A stretch of DNA of 64,000 bases from positions 48,802 to 112,801 of the forward strand of contig NZ_QNRQ01000014.1 in NCBI RefSeq assembly GCF_003315175.1, read 5' to 3'. Source of the DNA: Eoetvoesiella caeni. GTDB taxonomy: Bacteria > Pseudomonadota > Gammaproteobacteria > Burkholderiales > Burkholderiaceae_B. The notes beneath the pieces are model-generated. The model worked only from the letters and a program-made list of their open reading frames with translations, was not told the origin of the DNA and did no database searches. This document shows positions 19,267-28,011 of this stretch, in pieces. The position numbers and the translations under genes were made by a program. Position 1 is the first letter of the stretch, and each line of letters begins with the position of its first letter.

Positions 19267-20585
19267 ACGGCCTCCGTCATCGATGCTGTCATATAGCGGC
19301 CCCATGCCTGGTATTGGTTGCGCATTTGCCATTCGTTGGTGCCATTGGTGGCTTCATTTTTGCGCTGGCTTTCTGTGGGGTCGTACAGGCGCGCTACGTT
19401 CACCCATTCGCGGCCGCGTGACATCAGGCCCGCCTGGGCGCGCTGGTAGACCTCCAGGTCGTCGTGGCCGACGATGGAAGTGGGCGAATTGATGAGCCGG
19501 TTGTACATCAGGGTGCGCTCCAGCAGCTTGTCGGGCGCGCCCACCAGGCGAAAGGCCCAGGACTCCACCAAAGTCTTGTCGGCGGCTACGGGCTTGAAAA
19601 TGCGCAAGGTCTGGATGGGCCCCTTGACCATGATATTGGGGAAGTAGGTGGTGTTGTGGCGTACGTCGCCCAGTATCTGCTTGGTGCGCTCTTCGCCGTA
19701 GGCGGCATGCATGGCTTCCATGTAGCCCGGTATTGGTGAGTACGCGGCATGGATGGAGTTTTTGACGCCCGTGTGGCCATGGCCGTTTTCCCAGACCTGG
19801 ATGCCCATGTCTTCGAAGAACTCGTACGAGGAAATGAACGGTGCGAACTGCTCGACGGCCATGGGCGTGGGGCCTTCCTTGCCGGAGCTTTCCCAGATAT
19901 GCACGGCTGTGCCCGCCGACGATTCATGCGCCACCATGGGGTGGCAGGTGTCGGTCTGGTTGTCGACCAGCATTTTCCAATTGCACTCGTGCATGTAGCG
20001 CAGCGGTTCGCCGGCGATTTCCAGCTTGCCCTGCGGCGAGCGCGCGATCATGTTGTCGATGGTGGACAGCGACTCGCCGAAGAATTCTTCAAAGCTTTGC
20101 CCCACGGGGTTCAGGCGGCAGAAGATGAAGTCGTGGTAGTCGCGTACGTTCTCGACTGCGGCCATGCCGTGGCTGGCTTCGCATTCGCTGAACACCTGCG
20201 GGTCGTAGCCGCGCTTTAGCGGCAGGGCCAGCAAGCTTCCGTCAAGCCGGAATGTCCATGCATGGTAGGGGCAGCGGAAGAACTTGCCGGTGTTGCCGCA
20301 TCCGGGAGCCGCAACTTCAACGCCTTTGTGCGGGCAGCGGTTGTTCAGAACCTTGACCGTGCCGTCGTTGTCCCGCACCATGACGACCGGCTGGTCGCCG
20401 ACCGTCGTGGTGTAGAAGTCGCCGGGGTTGGGAATTTGGCTGCCGTGGCCGACATAGACCCAGGTGTTGGCAAACAAATGCTCCATTTCAAGCTCGAAGA
20501 CCTCGTCATCGACGAAAATGTCTTTGTGCACCTCGGTCGGGCGTATCAGCGCCTGAACGGCTTTCGGATTGTTGCGGTAGTTCAT
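19263..20585 (-). CDS. Rieske non-haem iron aromatic ring-hydroxylating dioxygenase alpha subunit
   Basis: 440-residue catalytic subunit. The Rieske [2Fe-2S] ligands are in NRCPHKG and, about 17 residues later, CPYHAW (near residues 84-110). The mononuclear iron site is in DTCHPMVAH, with the third acidic ligand expected in the C-terminal domain. It dihydroxylates an aromatic or indolic ring using O2 and electrons from a reductase chain. It is transcribed from iorA toward the beta subunit. The nearest functional guess from gene context is oxidation of an indole ring (IadDE-like), but benzoate- or phthalate-type substrates cannot be excluded. Confidence 0.93.
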   Translation of the reverse strand: MNYRNNPKAVQALIRPTEVHKDIFVDDEVFELEMEHLFANTWVYVGHGSQIPNPGDFYTTTVGDQPVVMVRDNDGTVKVLNNRCPHKGVEVAAPGCGNTGKFFRCPYHAWTFRLDGSLLALPLKRGYDPQVFSECEASHGMAAVENVRDYHDFIFCRLNPVGQSFEEFFGESLSTIDNMIARSPQGKLEIAGEPLRYMHECNWKMLVDNQTDTCHPMVAHESSAGTAVHIWESSGKEGPTPMAVEQFAPFISSYEFFEDMGIQVWENGHGHTGVKNSIHAAYSPIPGYMEAMHAAYGEERTKQILGDVRHNTTYFPNIMVKGPIQTLRIFKPVAADKTLVESWAFRLVGAPDKLLERTLMYNRLINSPTSIVGHDDLEVYQRAQAGLMSRGREWVNVARLYDPTESQRKNEATNGTNEWQMRNQYQAWGRYMTASMTEAV

Positions 20586-20613
20586 TCGGATACCTACAGC
20601 TTAAGAGTTGACG

Positions 20614-22170
20614 TCAGGCTGCCGCCGGTTGGGCCGTTTGCGCAAGCATTTTGTCCAGTTGTGTTCCTTCCGGGTCGGCCAGGGCGGCGTCGCGCAAAAG
20701 CTTCAACCGCGTTGCCGCATTGGCCTGGCCGGGAAGATCGGCCGCTGCCCGCAGTAGACGCTGGTATTTGCTGTTGCCGCGTTCGTGTGTGTCGCTATAG
20801 CCCTTGACCAGGCGGCGGCAGTTCACCACTTCGACGGCCAGGTCGTAGTCCTGGCGCACGGTGCGCTCGATCAGTTGCAGATACTGCTGCAGGGACTTGG
20901 CCTCGACTTGATGCCTTAGCGTTCCGCGCCGGAAGCGCCGTACGCCGCCAAGCACATATAGCATCAAGAAGCCGGACAGCGTCCCGCTTTGCAGGAAGCG
21001 GCCTTTGCGGCAGAAAATATTGATGAAGTTGCTGATGCTTTTGGAGTCTTGCATCCAGCGGCCCAGCGCAGCCGGCATGAGGCCGCAGATTTCGGCTACC
21101 TGGGGGTGCATGTATTCGGTGGTGTAGACCAGCTGGTTGGGCTTGGCCAGGACTTCATCGCGCACACGGTCGAAGCGCGTGCCGCGGGTTTTAAGGTCGG
21201 CTACCCGGATGACGTCGTCGTACGCCATGGCTACTGCCACGTAGCGCGCGGCGGCGGTGGTCAGCGCCCACGACTTGGCCAAACCCCCGAACTGGCTGTC
21301 CAGCTTATGGATATTGCGCATGTGCTCCATATATTCCTGAGCGTAGCGCAGGTCCTGGAAGTCCAGCGTGCGGCGCAGGCCGGCCACCAGCATGGGCTGC
21401 GCCGGGGCAGGAAAATTCGTCTTGATGTCGTCGAGCAAAGCCCGCACCTTCGGGTGCGAGGCGGTCTCGGGAATTTCGGTTACGGGCTTGCTGAAGTCGA
21501 TTTTGCTGGCGGTTACCGGCGCGTTGGCGGCGGACTGGAAGCCAAGGTCGAAGGCCTTCAGGCTGGGGTTTACGCCCTTGCCGCTGCGGCGTATGGTTTC
21601 TTCGAATTGTTCGCGCGTAAACGGCAAGGCGCCGCTGCCGGCCATGGCGCCGAACATGCTGGCGCTGATAACGCTGCCCGCCTGGTCCGCCAGAGCCTGC
21701 AAGTCGCTGCAGATGAAGCGCTTGGATGCTTCGTTGCCTACTTCAATGACTTTGTTCGAGTCGCCGATGCCGTTGCCGGGCGCGGCTTTTTCGGAGACCG
21801 CATAAGCGCGGTGCGAAGAAGAAATAAGGGTGGTGCGGTCGGGGGTGACCAGGCCGCGCTGGATCGCGCGCCCGGCTTCCATGAGTTCGGCGGCCACGGC
21901 AAGGTCGACGTCGCCGGGCGTGGGCATCATGGCCAGCGTCGGCGCCCGGCCAGCGGCTTCGACGGCGGCGCCGGGCATGAGCTCGACATAATAAATGGTG
22001 GCGCCGGTACGTTGGGCCACGCCCGGTACGGATGTGGTCTGGGCCCACCAGCCGGCGTGTTCGGCCAGGTCGACGGTCCAGTCGGCGAGTACCCCTCCGC
22101 CTTGGCCGCCCATGGCCATGATTGCTATCTTGATGGGGGTGCCGGCGTTAAATTGCGTTGTATTAGCCAT
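20614..22170 (-). CDS. Indolepyruvate ferredoxin oxidoreductase beta subunit family protein, long form
   Basis: 518-residue protein with the gamma-type oxidoreductase domain at the N-terminus (MGGQGGGVLADW near residue 20, TSVPGVAQRTGAT). Archaeal IorB is only about 200 residues; here a C-terminal half of about 300 residues follows, like the DUF6537-bearing long forms seen in aerobic proteobacteria. It works with IorA (14 bases upstream) to decarboxylate a 2-oxoacid to its acyl-CoA and reduce ferredoxin. Substrates in this class include indolepyruvate and phenylglyoxylate-type acids; isatinate is a candidate here. Confidence 0.88.
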   Translation of the reverse strand: MANTTQFNAGTPIKIAIMAMGGQGGGVLADWTVDLAEHAGWWAQTTSVPGVAQRTGATIYYVELMPGAAVEAAGRAPTLAMMPTPGDVDLAVAAELMEAGRAIQRGLVTPDRTTLISSSHRAYAVSEKAAPGNGIGDSNKVIEVGNEASKRFICSDLQALADQAGSVISASMFGAMAGSGALPFTREQFEETIRRSGKGVNPSLKAFDLGFQSAANAPVTASKIDFSKPVTEIPETASHPKVRALLDDIKTNFPAPAQPMLVAGLRRTLDFQDLRYAQEYMEHMRNIHKLDSQFGGLAKSWALTTAAARYVAVAMAYDDVIRVADLKTRGTRFDRVRDEVLAKPNQLVYTTEYMHPQVAEICGLMPAALGRWMQDSKSISNFINIFCRKGRFLQSGTLSGFLMLYVLGGVRRFRRGTLRHQVEAKSLQQYLQLIERTVRQDYDLAVEVVNCRRLVKGYSDTHERGNSKYQRLLRAAADLPGQANAATRLKLLRDAALADPEGTQLDKMLAQTAQPAAA

Positions 22171-22183
22171 AGTGTGCGTTCGT

Positions 22184-24622
22184 TTACAAAGAGTACTGGG
22201 CTTGGCGATTGCCGCGGCGGGTTTGCAGGTAGCCGATGACGCTACGGCGAACCTTGGCCATGAACAGGTCCCATTTGCTGGGGTTGTTCACGATGTCGGC
22301 GCGGTAGAACGACGGGCATAGAACGGCCGCGTGCGAGACTTCGCCGCAGTTGCCGCAGCCTACGCAGGTGTTGTCGACATAGGCAATAGGGTCTTCGCGC
22401 AGCGGATCGGCGCTTTCTTTGATGGTAAGCGAAGGGCAGCCCGAAAGGCGGATACAGGCGTGGTCGCCGGTGCAGACGTCGGGATCGACGCCAAAGCGTT
22501 CTTTGACCAGGCGCTTGCCTTCTTTGACCGCCTTGTTGAACAGCGGCTTGACGCGGCGCTGCTTGTTCAGCATGCATTCGGACTGCGCAATGATGATCTT
22601 GGGGCCGGTTTCCTTGGTGGTCAGGGCCTCTTCGATGGTGGCTTGCATCTTGGTGACGTCGTAGGTGCGGTCCAGCGTGCGCACCCATTTGGCGCCCACG
22701 CCCTTGACGGCGTCTTCGATGGGGTTGTTGGTGACGCGACGCTTGTTATCGGCGCGCGACGACAGGATGTCCTGCCCCCCGGTTGCCGCAGAGTAGTAGT
22801 TGTCGACAATAATGATGACGCCGTCGTATTTGTTGAACACGGCGTTGCCTATGCCCGAAGACAGGCCGTTGTGCCAGAAGCCGCCGTCGCCCATGAACGA
22901 TACCGTGCGCTTGGAGGACGGAACGTTGAAGGCGGCTGCGCTGGCCGCGCCCAGGCCATAGCCCATGGTGGTGGCGCCCAGGTTGAAAGGCGGCAAAATG
23001 GAAAACAAGTGGCAGCCGATGTCGCAAGAAATGTGATGCTGGCCGAGCTTTTCCTGGGCCAGGGACATGGCCGCGAAGATGGGCCGTTCGGGACAGCCGG
23101 TACAGAAACCTGGCGGACGCGCAGGGACGACAGTGCCAAGGCTCTTGACGTGCTCGTGGAAAGTCAGGGGCTGTTCGGCGGCCTCGACGGCGGTGCCGGC
23201 ATCCGGGCGGGAATCGAGGACAACGTCGGCGACAGTGTTGGCGGCGCCCAGTTGTGTGCCTGGTTCGCCGATTTCATGCTCTTCGATCAAGGCTTCGGAA
23301 ATCAGCGCCTGGGCGACGGCGGCCTGGCCATTGACCGCCGGGGCGGCGGCGACGGCCGGAATGCTGCGTGAAACCTCGCTGACCTGCAATGGCTTGGCAG
23401 GCGCCGCGGCGCTCGCGGCCGCCGTTGCCGCCGGGCGTACCGAGGGCTTCTTGGGCAGCAGATAGCCTGCCGGTTCCATGGTGGGCAGCACGTCGGGCTG
23501 GTGTACTTCAAGGAATTTCTGCAGGCCGTCGCGCACGACCACGGTGGTGTAGTCGCCCGCCATGGGCAGCAAACCCTTGCCCGCCAATACGGTGGAGATT
23601 CCGGCGTGGCGCAGGATGGTGTTCATGTTTTGCTCGATGAAGTTGGGCTGGCCCTCTTCAAGCAGCATTACGGCTTTCTTGTCCCGGCAGAATTCGATGA
23701 CTTCGTCGTCGACGACCGGGTAGGTGACATTCATTACATACAAGGGGATGCGGCTGTTGCCGAAGTGGTCGGCCAGCCCCAACAGTTGCAGGGCGCGGAT
23801 GACGCCGTTATACAGGCCGCCCTGCAAGATAAGGCCCATGTCCTTCAGGTCGCCGTCGAAGAACTCGTTGAGTTTCTTTTCTTTGATGAATTCCACAGCG
23901 GCCGGCCAGCGTTCTTTGACCTTTTCCTGCTCGTGCAGGAAAGAGGCGGGCGGCAGCACGATGCGGCTGACGTCGCGCACCGGGTTGGCCATGGCTTCGG
24001 ACAGAGTGTATTGGGGGCGCTTGTTGGCTTCGGCGGTGAAGCGGCCGTGCACGTGGCAACTGCGGATGCGCAATTGCAGAATGACCGGCGTATTGCTGGC
24101 CTCGGACAGCTGAAAGCTGTCTTCGACAGCCTTGACCATGCTTTCAAGATTGGGGCGCGGGTCTATCAGCCAGACCTGGGACTTCATGGCGAATGCATGC
24201 GTGCGCTCTTGCATGATGGACGAGCCTTCGCCGTAGTCTTCGCCGACGATGATCAGCGCGCCGCCGGTGACGCCGCCCGATGCCAGGTTGGCCAGCGCGT
24301 CGGACGCCACGTTGGTGCCGACCGTGGACTTCCAGGTGACGGCGCCGCGTATTGGGTACATGACCGAGGCGGCCAGCATGGCGGCGGCGGTGGCTTCCGA
24401 AGCGCTGGTCTCGAAGTGCACGCCCAATTCTTCCAGGATGTCCTGAGCGTCGGCCAGCACATCCATGAGGTTGGAAATCGGCGAACCCTGGTAGCCCCCG
24501 ACATAGCTGACCCCGGACTGCAAGAGGGCCTTGGTGACGGCAAGTATGCCTTCACCGCGGAATTCTTCCCCTTCTCCGATCCTTAACTGTTGAACTTCTT
24601 TCTTGAATGAGCGCTCTGCCAT
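22184..24622 (-). CDS. Indolepyruvate ferredoxin oxidoreductase alpha subunit, long form
   Basis: 812-residue TPP-dependent subunit. The N-terminal pyrimidine-binding domain starts with GEGILAVTKALLQSGVSYVG. An Ala/Pro/Val-rich linker spans about residues 390-480 and is longer than usual. The TPP/Mg motif region has MGDGGFWHNG. The C-terminus carries ferredoxin-like cysteines (CTGDHAC, CVGCGNC). It is the first gene of the leftward catabolic operon, with AGGAG before its ATG, and faces the MarR gene across 349 bases. Paired with the beta gene downstream, it should oxidise a 2-oxoacid to a CoA thioester. Sequence does not prove the substrate. Confidence 0.9.
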   Translation of the reverse strand: MAERSFKKEVQQLRIGEGEEFRGEGILAVTKALLQSGVSYVGGYQGSPISNLMDVLADAQDILEELGVHFETSASEATAAAMLAASVMYPIRGAVTWKSTVGTNVASDALANLASGGVTGGALIIVGEDYGEGSSIMQERTHAFAMKSQVWLIDPRPNLESMVKAVEDSFQLSEASNTPVILQLRIRSCHVHGRFTAEANKRPQYTLSEAMANPVRDVSRIVLPPASFLHEQEKVKERWPAAVEFIKEKKLNEFFDGDLKDMGLILQGGLYNGVIRALQLLGLADHFGNSRIPLYVMNVTYPVVDDEVIEFCRDKKAVMLLEEGQPNFIEQNMNTILRHAGISTVLAGKGLLPMAGDYTTVVVRDGLQKFLEVHQPDVLPTMEPAGYLLPKKPSVRPAATAAASAAAPAKPLQVSEVSRSIPAVAAAPAVNGQAAVAQALISEALIEEHEIGEPGTQLGAANTVADVVLDSRPDAGTAVEAAEQPLTFHEHVKSLGTVVPARPPGFCTGCPERPIFAAMSLAQEKLGQHHISCDIGCHLFSILPPFNLGATTMGYGLGAASAAAFNVPSSKRTVSFMGDGGFWHNGLSSGIGNAVFNKYDGVIIIVDNYYSAATGGQDILSSRADNKRRVTNNPIEDAVKGVGAKWVRTLDRTYDVTKMQATIEEALTTKETGPKIIIAQSECMLNKQRRVKPLFNKAVKEGKRLVKERFGVDPDVCTGDHACIRLSGCPSLTIKESADPLREDPIAYVDNTCVGCGNCGEVSHAAVLCPSFYRADIVNNPSKWDLFMAKVRRSVIGYLQTRRGNRQAQYSL

Positions 24623-24971
24623 GGCAAATCTCCTGCTGACCTACTGCAATTTCGCCGAGAATCGGGCTTGTCCCGCGCGTGCGGCGATGCACGTCGGGAT
24701 TAGAATATTTTTGTTTCCTTCAAATACTTTAGGAGTGAAGGATTCCTTTGTCAATGAGAAACATGAATATTCATATATTGTTGAAATTTAACTTATGGAA
24801 CAGTCAATTGCATATCAGGGCAAACCACTACATTGACGCTTTTGTGCAAATGAACTACGATTTTTTCCGTGCTCATTGCCCTTTTTTTATGATGCACCGC
24901 AGCAGGGTTTTGGACGCGCGCCAAAGCACCGGCCATTATGTCGCGCCGCCAGGCCAGGTTCAGGAAGGAAT
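24623..24971. promoter_or_regulatory. Divergent iorA/marR intergenic control region
   Basis: 349 bases between two divergent starts, clearly AT-richer than the neighbours. It holds a perfect 12-base palindrome, ATGAATATTCAT (24763-24774), and several imperfect AT-rich repeats nearby. The layout fits a MarR-type repressor site controlling both directions. No gene is supported inside it. The ribosome-binding site GGAAGGAA for the MarR gene is at its right end. Confidence 0.5.
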
Positions 24972-25406
24972 ATGCAAAAAGCTGGGCAACCCCGTTTCGT
25001 ACATCGCTATCTGGCATCGGTGCTTGCTTTGGCGAGCCACCGCATTTCTGAAGAATTCCATGTGGAAGTGCGCAATGCCGGACTGACGGTCACCGAATGG
25101 CGGGTGCTGGGCAGCCTTATCGAGGGCGAGGGCGAAACCGTGGGGGCGTTGGCCGAACTGGCGGTGACCAAGCAGCCTACGCTAAGCAAGGTATTGCCGC
25201 GGCTGGAATCCGAAGGCCTGCTTACCATGCAAACGGCACGCGCCGACCGGCGCCAGACGCTCGTCACCATTACCCCCAAGGGTACAAAGCTAATTAGCGG
25301 GCTGTGCGAAAGCGCCATGCAGCACCAGCATCGTATTCTTGAAAAGCTCGACCCCGACCACGCCGACCGCCTGGTCGACATGCTGCGCGCCATCATCAAG
25401 CATTGA
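24972..25406 (+). CDS. MarR family transcriptional regulator
   Basis: 144-residue winged-helix regulator with the MarR pattern: LTVTEWRVLGSL (first helices), ELAVTKQPTLSKVLPRLE (recognition helix) and the wing ARADRRQTLVTIT. The start at 24972 is preceded by GGAAGGAA. It is transcribed away from the iorA operon, the usual geometry for a MarR repressor of an aromatic catabolic operon that is released by its substrate. Auxin-catabolic clusters are controlled by MarR proteins of this kind, which agrees with the pathway proposed for the operon. Confidence 0.9.
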   Translation: MQKAGQPRFVHRYLASVLALASHRISEEFHVEVRNAGLTVTEWRVLGSLIEGEGETVGALAELAVTKQPTLSKVLPRLESEGLLTMQTARADRRQTLVTITPKGTKLISGLCESAMQHQHRILEKLDPDHADRLVDMLRAIIKH

Positions 25407-25458
25407 ATACTTTGTTTTACGGCCGGCCCGCCTTTTGCCGTCGCCGGATTGTGCCGGA

Positions 25459-26472
25459 CTACCCCTGCGAAAGCCCTGATTCCGCCAGATCCCTGAATTT
25501 ATCGGTCATCTCGACGGCCAGGCCGCGCTCGGCGCGGGCAATGAACGCAGCAGCAATGCTGTTCCGGCGCGCATAGGCCAGGCCTTTTTCAGTGCCCATA
25601 CAGAGCAGCGCGGTAGCCAGGCCGTCGGCCATCATGCATTGTTCGTGCACGACGCTGACCGACTCCAGACAGTGCCGTAGCGGCTGGCCGGTGCGCGGAT
25701 CCAGGGTGTGGGCATAGCGCTGGCCGCCGTGCTCGAAGCAGCGGCGGTAGTCGCCCGAGGTGGCCAGGGCGCAGTCGGCCAGCAATACAGGCAGATTGGC
25801 GCCGCTTTGGTCGGGGGCCTCGATATCCACTTCCCAGTGCGTGCCGCGCGCATTGAAACCACGTGTTTTCAGCTCGCCGCCCAATTCAGCCAGGTAGTGA
25901 AGAACGCCGTGCTGGTCCAGCACCCGGGCAATTTCGTCCACGCCGTAGCCCTTGGCAATGGAGGAAAGATCGAATTGCAGGCCGCCGGGCTGCCAGACGC
26001 CTTGGTGTTCATGGTTCAGTGCAGTCAGTCGCCAGCCGCATAGCGCAAGCGCTGAGTTGACCTCGTCCTGGCTGGGCGGCTGTTCGATCCGGCCGTTGGC
26101 TCCGAATCCCCACAAGTCGGTAAGCCGCCCCAGTGTAGGATCATAGGCGCCGCCAGAGAGCTCCGCCAGCTCCAGGGCGTGGCGCAACACATAGAAAAAT
26201 GCCGGGGGCACCTGGTACCAGCCAGCCTCTGCCCGGTTCAGCGTACTGATTATGCTGTCCGATTCCCAGGTGCTCATTTGTTCGACGATGCCATCCAGGG
26301 CGCGCTGCACGGCATTGGCCAGTTCTTGGCGTGCGGCGTCGCTGCTTGCGCCAAGGTATTTCACCGTCCAGCTCGTACCCATGCTCGTGCCGTCGATAAG
26401 CCCCCACGTCGTTCCCGCGGGGGCTTCTGACTGGAAAGCGGGGTGGTCAGGTAAATTGGAAGACATGGTCAA
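25459..26472 (-). CDS. apbE: FAD:protein FMN transferase (ApbE)
   Basis: 337-residue flavin transferase that attaches FMN to a threonine of target proteins. Visible family motifs are GTSMGTSW near the start, MSTWESDS, SGGAYDPTLG, DLSSIAKGYGVD, GGELKTRG and the Mg/FAD-binding end with MADGLATAL. It has no obvious signal peptide or lipobox, although many ApbE proteins act outside the cytoplasm. It ends a four-gene operon with DUF4198, DUF2271 and PepSY membrane genes; the DUF2271 protein carries a matching target motif. Confidence 0.92.
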   Translation of the reverse strand: MTMSSNLPDHPAFQSEAPAGTTWGLIDGTSMGTSWTVKYLGASSDAARQELANAVQRALDGIVEQMSTWESDSIISTLNRAEAGWYQVPPAFFYVLRHALELAELSGGAYDPTLGRLTDLWGFGANGRIEQPPSQDEVNSALALCGWRLTALNHEHQGVWQPGGLQFDLSSIAKGYGVDEIARVLDQHGVLHYLAELGGELKTRGFNARGTHWEVDIEAPDQSGANLPVLLADCALATSGDYRRCFEHGGQRYAHTLDPRTGQPLRHCLESVSVVHEQCMMADGLATALLCMGTEKGLAYARRNSIAAAFIARAERGLAVEMTDKFRDLAESGLSQG

Positions 26473-26493
26473 GCCGGGTGGCCGAACGCTTGG

Positions 26494-27294
26494 CTACTGC
26501 GGCAAGACTTCAAGCGTGGCCGAGTACGACAGGCTGCGCTTGCTGGCGTTGGGGACCGAAACCTTCTGGTCTTCGCTTGCGGCGTGCAGCCAATAAAGGC
26601 CGGGTTGCGGCCAGGTAACGCTGAACTCGCCCTTGTCGTTGGTTTTAAGTTCGATGGTGTTCAGCGTGTCGCGGTAGCGGCTGCCTGCCGGCACGATTTC
26701 CACGGCGGTCTGGGCCGCGGGCTTGCCGTCTATGGTGAAAATGAAGCTGGCTTTCTCGCCCGAGAACAAGTCATTGGGGTGGGTAAGCGGAATCAGCCCA
26801 ATGCCCTGGTCGACTTTCGCCACAGGACTGGGTTTGCCCTTGGTTACAAAGGTTTCCACGCGGCTGGCACGTTCTTGCACTTGCAACTCTTCGGCCTTGG
26901 CCGGCACGTTTTTACTGAAATCGCCGCTTGCGCCGAACCAGCGCTTCATTTTGCCGTCTTCCTTCCAGCGAGCCATCACGCCTTGGCTGACCAGCGCAAT
27001 GCGGTAGGTGCCGTCATCGGTCAGGTGTACGTCGAAACTGCTGCGCAGCTTGCCGGTGCTTTGATTTTCCGCTTCGATGGACTTCTCGCCCGGGGCGGTA
27101 ATTTGCAGCGGCTTCAGCGACAAGGAGTGGTGATTGAAATAAAACTTGTCGTTGCCGATGGCGCCATCCACCGTCACCCAGGCGGCGTCGCCCGAAAGCA
27201 CTGTGGACGAGGGCACTATCCAGGCGTCATGGGCTTGCGCGCCTAAGGGCAAAGCCAGGGCCAGGGCAAACAATTGGGGGGCGAAACGTTTCAT
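26494..27294 (-). CDS. DUF4198 domain-containing periplasmic protein
   Basis: 266-residue exported protein. The signal peptide (MKRFAPQLFALALALPLGAQA) is followed by HDAWIVPSS, the typical mature start of DUF4198 proteins, and the C-terminal third has a carboxypeptidase-regulatory-like beta domain (DKGEFSVTWPQPGLYWLHA). The family occurs beside metal uptake and flavinylation genes; the HDAW histidine suggests metal binding, but function is not established. The start at 27294 is preferred over an in-frame codon nine residues earlier because the signal peptide begins here. It lies between DUF2271 and apbE. Confidence 0.85.
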   Translation of the reverse strand: MKRFAPQLFALALALPLGAQAHDAWIVPSSTVLSGDAAWVTVDGAIGNDKFYFNHHSLSLKPLQITAPGEKSIEAENQSTGKLRSSFDVHLTDDGTYRIALVSQGVMARWKEDGKMKRWFGASGDFSKNVPAKAEELQVQERASRVETFVTKGKPSPVAKVDQGIGLIPLTHPNDLFSGEKASFIFTIDGKPAAQTAVEIVPAGSRYRDTLNTIELKTNDKGEFSVTWPQPGLYWLHAASEDQKVSVPNASKRSLSYSATLEVLPQ

Positions 27295-27455
27295 AGACAA
27301 GACTCCAAGGGAAATCAGCAAGGCGGCCAGCTGTGTTCTGCGGCCTTATGGTGAAAGACGGCTCGAATCCGGCAGCCTGGTTAAAAGCGAAATGGTTTCA
27401 TGGGCCTGAAACCGCAAGGTTTTGAAAGCGTATCGCAGGCGGGACGCCGCACGGT

Positions 27456-27977
27456 TCAAGGGGCAAGCTTGACGTTGACGGCTCCCAATTCATGCTGGCC
27501 CTGGGCGGTAACCGTTTCCGTTTTGGCGGGCGGCCATGCCAAAGGAAGGCGCAGCAGTTCCCGTCCGCCTTTTTCGCGTGCCGCCTCGACCGCCAGTTCA
27601 TATTTCCCCGCAGGCAGGCCGGCCAGGATTTTGTCGTCCACGCGTATGGTTTGCACGCCCGCCGCGCGCGTTGCGCCGCTTATGCCGTCGGCCGGCGTAC
27701 CTTGGCTGCGCCCGCTGACGCGCCACCATTGCCGTAAATCCTTGAGGTATTTCTTGCCCTCTTCGCCGCCGGCCTTTTCCTGCTCGTACCAGACGGCAAC
27801 GTCGCGCAGGGTCTGTTTGTCTGCGCTTTCCAGCCAGACCGCGATATAAGGGCGGTGGTATTCCGTGGCGTCCAGCCGGGGAATGGCAACCTGGACGCTC
27901 ATTTCGGCCGCCAGGGCGGGCGCGCCCAGCAGACCAGCCAAAGAGCAGGCAATTGTGGTCTTGAACAGATGTTTCAT
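27456..27977 (-). CDS. DUF2271 domain-containing protein, probable covalent flavoprotein
   Basis: 173-residue exported protein with a signal peptide (CSLAGLLGAPALAAE). It contains DGISGAT at residues 97-103, matching the Dxx(S/T)GAT motif that ApbE modifies on the threonine, so T103 is the predicted FMN site. The neighbour gene encodes ApbE. This makes it a likely periplasmic redox carrier, perhaps receiving electrons from the PepSY membrane protein encoded directly upstream. The covalent flavin is inferred from the motif and context. Confidence 0.85.
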   Translation of the reverse strand: MKHLFKTTIACSLAGLLGAPALAAEMSVQVAIPRLDATEYHRPYIAVWLESADKQTLRDVAVWYEQEKAGGEEGKKYLKDLRQWWRVSGRSQGTPADGISGATRAAGVQTIRVDDKILAGLPAGKYELAVEAAREKGGRELLRLPLAWPPAKTETVTAQGQHELGAVNVKLAP

Positions 27978-28011
27978 GGCTTCGCGATTCCTTGACGAGT
28001 ATTAACAGGCC

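Noticed and set aside
24748..25086. 112-codon frame overlapping the MarR start
   Set aside because: Out of frame with the MarR gene, lies mainly in the control region and has no domain.
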